A stretch of DNA of 6,438 nt from Pseudomonadota bacterium. GTDB lineage: Bacteria > Myxococcota_A > Polyangia > Polyangiales > Polyangiaceae. The notes beneath the pieces are model-generated. The model was given only the letters and a program-made list of their open reading frames with translations. It was not told the DNA's origin and did not search any database. Below, one piece after another: positions 1-4,076 of the stretch. The stretch spans positions 1-6,438 of the forward strand of contig JAEYOT010000307.1 in assembly GCA_023411445.1 (NCBI GenBank), in the 5' to 3' direction. How positions within the stretch are numbered: position 1 is the stretch's first letter; each line of letters opens with the position of its first letter. The position numbers and the translations under genes are program-made.

Positions 1-1133
1 GCCTGACTCGTCGCGCCAGTCACGACCTGCTCGGAGCCCATGCCCATGGCCGGCGGGACGTACACGACCCGCTTCTCGCCGTTGGCGCCGAAGCGATTCA
101 CGTAGCCGCCGTTCTCGTTGTCGAAAAGGTCTACCGTACCGACGACCCGAACGGACTGATCCGTGTCACGGAACCAGGTGGCGAAGCTATCCTTCGATTG
201 GATGCACGCCGAAGCCGGCGCCGTGCCGAGCACGGGGCGCCCCTCGTTATCCAACATGGCCGCGGCGATACCGGGAACGATGGGGTCCCCCTCCTTGATG
301 CCGCACTGATTCCCGCCGCCGAAGTCCGGGTGGGACTCGCCAAAATCACGGAAAATAGCGGGCACGCGCAGCACGCATTGGCCGCCGACCTTTTCGCAGC
401 GCGGCTCCTGCACGCAATCGAAGCCGGGCTCCTTCTTGCATTCCTTAGAGCAGCCGTCGCCGTCTAGGTTGTTGCCGTCATCGCATTCCTCATTGATGAC
501 GATGCCGTCGCCACACTCCGACGTGCAGGATTCACCCTCACAGTTGGGCTCGCGCAGGCACAGTGCGGAGCAGCCGTCGAACGGGGTCGTGTTGCCGTCG
601 TCGCAGCTCTCCGCGCCTTCCACGATCCCGTTGCCGCAGATGGCGTCCGTGCACACGCTGGGCGAGCCCTCACACTTCTTACCCAGCTCGACCTTGCAGC
701 GCTCCGAGCAACCATCGTCGGGCGTGGTGTTGCCGTCATCGCAACCCTCGCTCGACGCGACCACGCCATCTCCGCAGCGCGCGATCTCGCGACACGGCAT
801 GCCGGGGATGGAGCAGCTGAAGCCACGCTCGACCTGCAAGCACGTCTCGCTGCAACCGTCGCCCGAGACCTTGTTGCCGTCATCACAGGCTTCGTCGTCG
901 GTGAGGTTCCCGTCGCCGCAGTTGGGCGGGGCCTCCATGCCGGTGCCCCCCGTGCCGAGGATGGGACCGTTTCCACCGCCGAGAATCGGCCCCTTTCCAG
1001 CGGAGCTCGAGCCCGCCGCGCCAGGGTTGTTGTTGACGCCGGTCGAGCCGTCGCCACCAGCGCTACAGCTGCTTGCGAGCACCAACAGGCAGAGGCCCGA
1101 TACGCTCGCGCCTAAAGTCCAGAGCTTTGCCAC
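1..1133 (-). CDS. Lipoprotein with four DUF4215 repeats and a fibro-slime domain (3' end outside window)
   Basis: Predicted surface-anchored lipoprotein; 377 residues are visible and the frame is still open at position 1. I chose the GTG at 1133-1131 because AAGGA lies 7 nt upstream and the product then begins with a classic lipoprotein signal: a Lys, a hydrophobic run, and LASSC with the lipid-modified Cys at residue 23. A Gly/Ser/Asn-rich linker (about 24-70) follows. Four cysteine-rich repeats of the form CGxG...CDDGN...DGCS..C occupy residues 72-232. From residue 258 the sequence matches the fibro-slime pattern: RDF (262), HPDF (268), GRPV (298) and a WFRD element (320). DUF4215 plus fibro-slime is a known myxobacterial extracellular architecture; the molecular function is not established, and adhesion or matrix binding is only an inference. 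It is transcribed away from the lipoprotein gene at 1423. The family call is secure; the true length is unknown. Confidence 0.93.
   Translation of the reverse strand, partial: MAKLWTLGASVSGLCLLVLASSCSAGGDGSTGVNNNPGAAGSSSAGKGPILGGGNGPILGTGGTGMEAPPNCGDGNLTDDEACDDGNKVSGDGCSETCLQVERGFSCSIPGMPCREIARCGDGVVASSEGCDDGNTTPDDGCSERCKVELGKKCEGSPSVCTDAICGNGIVEGAESCDDGNTTPFDGCSALCLREPNCEGESCTSECGDGIVINEECDDGNNLDGDGCSKECKKEPGFDCVQEPRCEKVGGQCVLRVPAIFRDFGESHPDFGGGNQCGIKEGDPIVPGIAAAMLDNEGRPVLGTAPASACIQSKDSFATWFRDTDQSVRVVGTVDLFDNENGGYVNRFGANGEKRVVYVPPAMGMGSEQVVTGATSQ
438..920 (-). repeat. Four tandem DUF4215 (Myxococcus cysteine-rich) repeats within the coding sequence
   Basis: The encoded units fall at residues 72-98, 120-146, 166-192 and 207-232 of the lipoprotein. 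Each has a CG(D/N)G opening, the invariant CDDGN core and a DGCS..C end. At DNA level the CDDGN core leaves a recurring 14-base word, ttgccgtc(a/g)tc(a/g)ca on the plus strand, beginning at 472, 592, 730 and 874. Spacings are 120, 138 and 144 bases, all multiples of three. This is protein-level repetition with diverged linkers, not a recent tandem duplication. Confidence 0.9.
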
Positions 1134-1140
1134 CGGACGA

Positions 1141-1145
1141 TCCTT
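1141..1145 (-). promoter_or_regulatory. Ribosome binding site AAGGA that fixes a GTG start
   Basis: Read on the minus strand, AAGGA ends 7 nt before the GTG at 1133. No ATG, GTG or TTG occurs in this frame between 1199 and 1133, so this site decides the start of the DUF4215 lipoprotein. Confidence 0.75.
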
Positions 1146-1411
1146 GGCACATCGACGCAGGGCGATCGACCGGAATTGAGGAGAGGCGATCGCATTGTCG
1201 TGTGCCGGCGCTGCACTTCTTCCGAGTGACTGCGCAACCGGACGCACCGGCGCGCCGGGTGCCACTCCGCGCCGGTTCGTTCACCGTCTTTCTCATCCGG
1301 TCACGAGCCTGGCTGCGCTGCTCACGTCGACGCTCGCCCTTCGACGCTCCAAGCGGGAAGGTTCGCGCGCCCAGCAGGCACCAACGCACGGGGGCAATCA
1401 CGCTCCGCCTG

Positions 1412-1417
1412 GGAGGA
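1412..1417 (+). promoter_or_regulatory. Ribosome binding site GGAGGA that fixes the ATG at 1423
   Basis: A strong Shine-Dalgarno sequence (GGAGG at 1412-1416) sits 6 nt before ATG 1423. It argues against the longer open frame that could begin at a TTG at 1195, because only the 1423 start places a lipoprotein signal peptide at the N-terminus. Confidence 0.8.
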
Positions 1418-1422
1418 ACCCA

Positions 1423-2589
1423 ATGGGATATCGCTGGTCACGGCTGGGGCTCTTTGCCATTTCTACGACACTACTAGCGGGGTGCAGCGGCGAGAGTCGC
1501 GAGACGCCCCAGGTCGGGGAGCTGTCGATGCGTCTGCGCAGCGACGTGAACGGCGTCGGCTACCGTTTGCGCGACGGCATCTTCTCCATCTCTGGACCGC
1601 AAACGCTCACGCTCTCCACGGAAGAAGAGCCGGATGCGCCCGCCATCTCTCGCTCACTTCAAGCCGGTGACTACACCATCGAGCTGCAGAGCGGCTGGCG
1701 GCTCGAGAAGGAGCTCCCGTCCGGCTTTCAGACCGTCAACGCGGAGCTGCTCACGGCCAACCCATTGAGCTTTGCGATCGCCAGCGAGCACAGCACCAGC
1801 GTGACGTACGGCTTTCGCACGGATGGCGTCACGGTCGGCATGGGCGATGGTGATCTCACGCTCGGCATCCAAGTGGAGGACACGAGCGTCTCGGCCGGCG
1901 GCGTCGAGATCGTCGGCAACCTCGACGGCCGCTTGCTCCAAACGCCCTGCGCGGACTCTCCCCCCACGGACGACTGCAGGATCCAAGGCGTCGTCGATGA
2001 AACGATCGTGGAGTGCCAAAACGGCCAGCTCAACATCGTGCTGGACCACCCCATCGCAGGCACGCCCGGCCAAAGCTACGCGGCCACGCTGCACTTCTAC
2101 GGCATCGTGGACCCGAGGAACTACGGCAACGCGGGCCAGCGGGAATCCGGCGCGCTCCGCCCGCAAAACCTGAACACGGGCGCCACGCCGCCCCCCTGGT
2201 TCATCGGTGTGCCCGGCCAAGCCTTCGCCGCCACGGACTACAGCAGCTACGAGCTTCACGTCTTCAACGAGCTCGACCAAGAAGTCGGCGTTTACTACGT
2301 GAACTCCGACACCATGGAAGGCCACTACACCTACGTGCTCAACTACGAGCGCACGATCCCCATCGTGGGCGGTGGCCGCGTCCAAGTCCGCCTGCTGGAT
2401 CGCAACTGCCGCCAGATCAAGAACTGCGGCGCCACCGGCGGCGCCCCCTGCGCTCCCAAAGCACGCACGGTGGACATCAGCCAAGTCGATCCCCTCCCCA
2501 CCACCTTGTTCCAGCCCGGCCTTGGTAAGCCCGCCGAGCACTCCGGCCAATGGCTCTTGATAGACGTCACGGACGTGCAGCCACTCTGA
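1423..2589 (+). CDS. Exported lipoprotein of unknown function (388 aa)
   Basis: Complete gene with stop TGA at 2587-2589. The N-terminus has Arg residues at 4 and 7, a hydrophobic core and the lipobox LLAGC with Cys21, so export and lipid anchoring are well supported. Residues about 33-155 read as a beta-rich domain containing AGDYTIEL, GWRLEK and a TVTYGFRTDG-like segment (SVTYGFRTDGVTV). I recognise this style from uncharacterised myxobacterial lipoproteins, but I cannot name the family. Residues about 160-388 form a second region with aromatic beta-strand-like stretches and two cysteine groups (C176, C185, C198 and C329, C335, C343) that may form disulfides. No catalytic motif is visible, so no enzymatic role is proposed. 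It is divergent from the DUF4215 lipoprotein, and shared regulation is possible but not shown. The start is secure; function unknown. Confidence 0.9.
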   Translation: MGYRWSRLGLFAISTTLLAGCSGESRETPQVGELSMRLRSDVNGVGYRLRDGIFSISGPQTLTLSTEEEPDAPAISRSLQAGDYTIELQSGWRLEKELPSGFQTVNAELLTANPLSFAIASEHSTSVTYGFRTDGVTVGMGDGDLTLGIQVEDTSVSAGGVEIVGNLDGRLLQTPCADSPPTDDCRIQGVVDETIVECQNGQLNIVLDHPIAGTPGQSYAATLHFYGIVDPRNYGNAGQRESGALRPQNLNTGATPPPWFIGVPGQAFAATDYSSYELHVFNELDQEVGVYYVNSDTMEGHYTYVLNYERTIPIVGGGRVQVRLLDRNCRQIKNCGATGGAPCAPKARTVDISQVDPLPTTLFQPGLGKPAEHSGQWLLIDVTDVQPL

Positions 2590-2658
2590 GCTAAGCCAGG
2601 CTCGCTCGCCGTCGCGCCGTCAGGCCCCCGAGTAGCGCGCCCCCGCTCCGCGACCTAA

Positions 2659-2931
2659 ACTGAAGAGGTTGGGTCTCGGAGCGCCGGAAGGGGTCACAGG
2701 CGCGTCTCCTCTTCACTCATCTTGCTCACTTGCTCACTCCTCGCCTTCGCCTGCGTTGATAAGGCGGATAGCGACGACAACTCCGACACCCGCACCATCG
2801 CAGGCTCCGCCGGCAGCCAAAGAGGCGGCGCCAGCGGCAGCTCGTCCGGAGGCTCCGGCGGCGTAGCGAACCCGTTAGCGGATTACCTCGCGCCGTGTCC
2901 CACTTGCCTGGATCCCGAATGCACCATGTGA
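2659..2931 (+). pseudogene. N-terminal fragment of a lipoprotein, start codon lost
   Basis: The open frame runs from just after the TAA at 2656 to the TGA at 2929-2931. It encodes a basic pair (RR), a hydrophobic stretch and a lipobox LAFAC, then an acidic patch, a Gly/Ser-rich linker and a cysteine cluster (PCPTC, PEC). This is the layout of a myxobacterial lipoprotein N-terminus, and third positions are C/G-rich as in coding DNA. No ATG occurs from 2590 to 2721. The only in-frame candidate, TTG at 2722, would remove the basic n-region of the signal and has no ribosome binding site. A GGAAGGGG at 2686-2693 may be a leftover Shine-Dalgarno sequence. The frame ends right after the linker, where a functional domain would be expected. 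I infer a decayed or disrupted gene, possibly the displaced 5' end of the metallopeptidase gene downstream; a short intact lipoprotein is the alternative. Confidence 0.55.
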
Positions 2932-2971
2932 CGTTCAGTCCACGACGACAGCAGATCGGGCACACTGAACG
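2932..2971. repeat. Inverted repeat directly after the lipoprotein fragment
   Basis: CGTTCAGT at 2932-2939 is perfectly inverted as ACTGAACG at 2964-2971, with a 24-base spacer. No T-run follows, so it is a poor intrinsic terminator. It could be a protein-binding site or a trace of a mobile element end, or chance. The remaining stretch to 3038 shows no convincing gene. Confidence 0.35.
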
Positions 2972-3038
2972 CGCGCTGGCAGCGGCCGGTGTTCGCTTTG
3001 TTCTTCGCGGTCTCGACGCTGGCGCGCCGTCACAACTT

Positions 3039-3083
3039 TGGAGCCGATTGCCGGATTTGAACCTGCGACCTGCGCTTTACGAA
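3039..3083 (-). tRNA. Partial tRNA-Thr(CGU): 3' half only, probable integrase attachment site
   Basis: Read on the minus strand, the 45 bases give, in order, an anticodon loop TTCGTAA (anticodon CGT), the 3' anticodon stem AGCGC, a five-base variable region AGGTC, a T arm with loop TTCAAAT, the 3' acceptor strand AATCGGC, the discriminator T and CCA. The matching 5' pieces (GCCGATT acceptor strand, D arm, GCGCT anticodon stem) are absent upstream, where the sequence diverges right at the anticodon loop. The T stem has one A-G mismatch (GCAGG against CCGGC). A 3' tRNA segment beginning at the anticodon loop and lying 66 bases beyond the 3' end of a tyrosine integrase gene is typical of att sites. 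It cannot fold into a working tRNA. An intact copy should exist elsewhere if integration was standard. Confidence 0.8.
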
Positions 3084-3149
3084 CAGGCGCATGGATCGAC
3101 AAGCTCAAATTACGTAACGCGGCAGGACAGCTTGGTTTTTCGCCGAGGT

Positions 3150-4076
3150 CTAGCCAGTGCTCCCGGTGTCATTGGCGGGCTGTTTCCCCGCCATTGCCCC
3201 GGGCAACGCAAACGCCCGCTCCATCGCGGCCTCCTGCTCGCCCGGCGTGGTGCCCAGGTAGCGCTCGGTCGTGGTGGCTTCAGCGTGCCCGAGGATGTCT
3301 CGAATCACGGTGAGCCGGACGCCCATGCGTTCGAGCTGCGTGCCGCAGAAGCGGCGTAGGTCGTGGAACGACCAGCCGCGGTCGAGGCCGGCGCGCTTCG
3401 TGGCGCGGCTGAAGCTCTGGTTCAGCCCGGTCTGGCCCCACGGCTTCCCGAGCTCGGTCAGACACACGGTGTCCCAGGGCCCGCTCTTGCGGCGCCGCTG
3501 TGCCAGCGTGTCTAGCAGCACACGCAGGGCCGGCGCGATGGGGACGACGCGCGCCTGGCCGCTCTTCGGCGTGCTCTCCACGCCGTAAGACACCGAGCGC
3601 CGGACCGTGATCCGGTTGCTCCGCAGGTCGACGTCGCTCCAGCGCAGCGCCCTGACCTCTCCGCCGCGGAGCCCAGCGAAGGCAGCCAACCCGAAGGCAG
3701 CCGCCGTGCTGGCCGGCACGACTGAAAGCAGCCGCTCCACCTCCTGCAAAAGCAGCGGCGCACCACCCTTTCGGCCCACCTTCGGGAACTTGGGGAACTT
3801 CGGCATGCTTGCCAGCATCCCGACGTCCACCGCCCGGCGGATCAGGCTCCTCAGGGTGATCAACACCCCGCGCCGGGTCGACAACGCGAGCCCGTCGGCC
3901 GCGAGCATTGCAGCAAACTCGGGAATCGTTGCCTCGAGCTCGTCGAGGATGTGCTCCCGAAAGAACGGCTCGATGTACAGAGTGAGTCGTTGCTCGTAGT
4001 TTCGCCGGGTAGATGCCTTCAGCGTCGGAAGGTGCACACGGCGCAGGTGCCGCACGACGTCCTCGAAAGTGTGCAC
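3150..4076 (-). CDS. Tyrosine recombinase / phage-type integrase
   Basis: Site-specific DNA recombinase of 308 residues from the GTG at 4076, ending at TAG 3152-3150. Residues about 1-90 form the SAM-like core-binding domain (TFEDVV ... LPTLKASTRRNYEQRL). From about 105 onward is the catalytic domain with every expected residue: Arg137 in AGLRGGEVRAL, Lys171 in TPKSGQ, His238 and Arg241 in FHDLRR, His264 in LGHAEATTTERY, and the nucleophile Tyr273. It lacks the arm-type DNA-binding domain that many related integrases carry in front of the core. The same frame stays open upstream to a stop at 4163-4161 with no alternative ATG, GTG or TTG, and that stretch (about 28 codons) reads like a plausible integrase linker. 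The start is therefore uncertain and the gene may be N-terminally truncated. Only a weak GAAGAG precedes the GTG. The tRNA-Thr fragment downstream is its likely att site. Confidence 0.93.
   Translation of the reverse strand: MHTFEDVVRHLRRVHLPTLKASTRRNYEQRLTLYIEPFFREHILDELEATIPEFAAMLAADGLALSTRRGVLITLRSLIRRAVDVGMLASMPKFPKFPKVGRKGGAPLLLQEVERLLSVVPASTAAAFGLAAFAGLRGGEVRALRWSDVDLRSNRITVRRSVSYGVESTPKSGQARVVPIAPALRVLLDTLAQRRRKSGPWDTVCLTELGKPWGQTGLNQSFSRATKRAGLDRGWSFHDLRRFCGTQLERMGVRLTVIRDILGHAEATTTERYLGTTPGEQEAAMERAFALPGAMAGKQPANDTGSTG

Larger units (their letters stand above)
1134..1422. other. Divergent intergenic region between two lipoprotein genes
   Basis: These 289 bases separate the 5' ends of two divergent genes and must hold both promoters unless one lies further upstream. 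Apart from the two ribosome binding sites at its edges I see no convincing -35/-10 pair; the stretch is GC-rich throughout. It contains a GCGATCGC palindrome near 1187 and a related GCGATCG near 1162, which could be chance. Reading frames across it are open, but their translations look non-coding and lack a plausible start. Confidence 0.6.

Noticed and set aside
436..1179. A 247-codon plus-strand frame and a 197-codon minus-strand frame (464-1057) over the DUF4215 gene
   Set aside because: Both are out-of-frame readings of the repeat-encoding DNA; their periodic Ser/Pro or Arg/Ala character mirrors the DUF4215 repeats, which are unambiguous in the true frame.
1195..1422. Longer version of the 388-residue lipoprotein starting at TTG 1195
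   Set aside because: The extra 76 residues would bury the signal peptide, have no ribosome binding site and show non-coding composition; ATG 1423 has GGAGGA and begins a lipoprotein signal.
1654..2550. A 298-codon open frame on the minus strand opposite the 388-residue lipoprotein
   Set aside because: It is the antisense shadow of a well-supported gene in GC-rich DNA: the plus strand has the lipobox, ribosome binding site and natural composition, while this translation is dominated by Ala, Val, Asp and Arg without domains.
3039..3114. Complete tRNA gene ending at 3039
   Set aside because: The 5' acceptor strand, D arm and 5' anticodon stem do not pair with the 3' half; only the 3' half is tRNA-like.
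3084..3149. Possible terminator between the integrase stop and the tRNA fragment (run of five A/T near 3136-3140)
   Set aside because: No stable GC-rich stem lies immediately before a T-run on either strand.
2895..3359. A 154-codon plus-strand frame spanning the tRNA fragment and the integrase 3' end
   Set aside because: It crosses a structural RNA segment and runs antisense to the integrase, with no domain or ribosome binding site.
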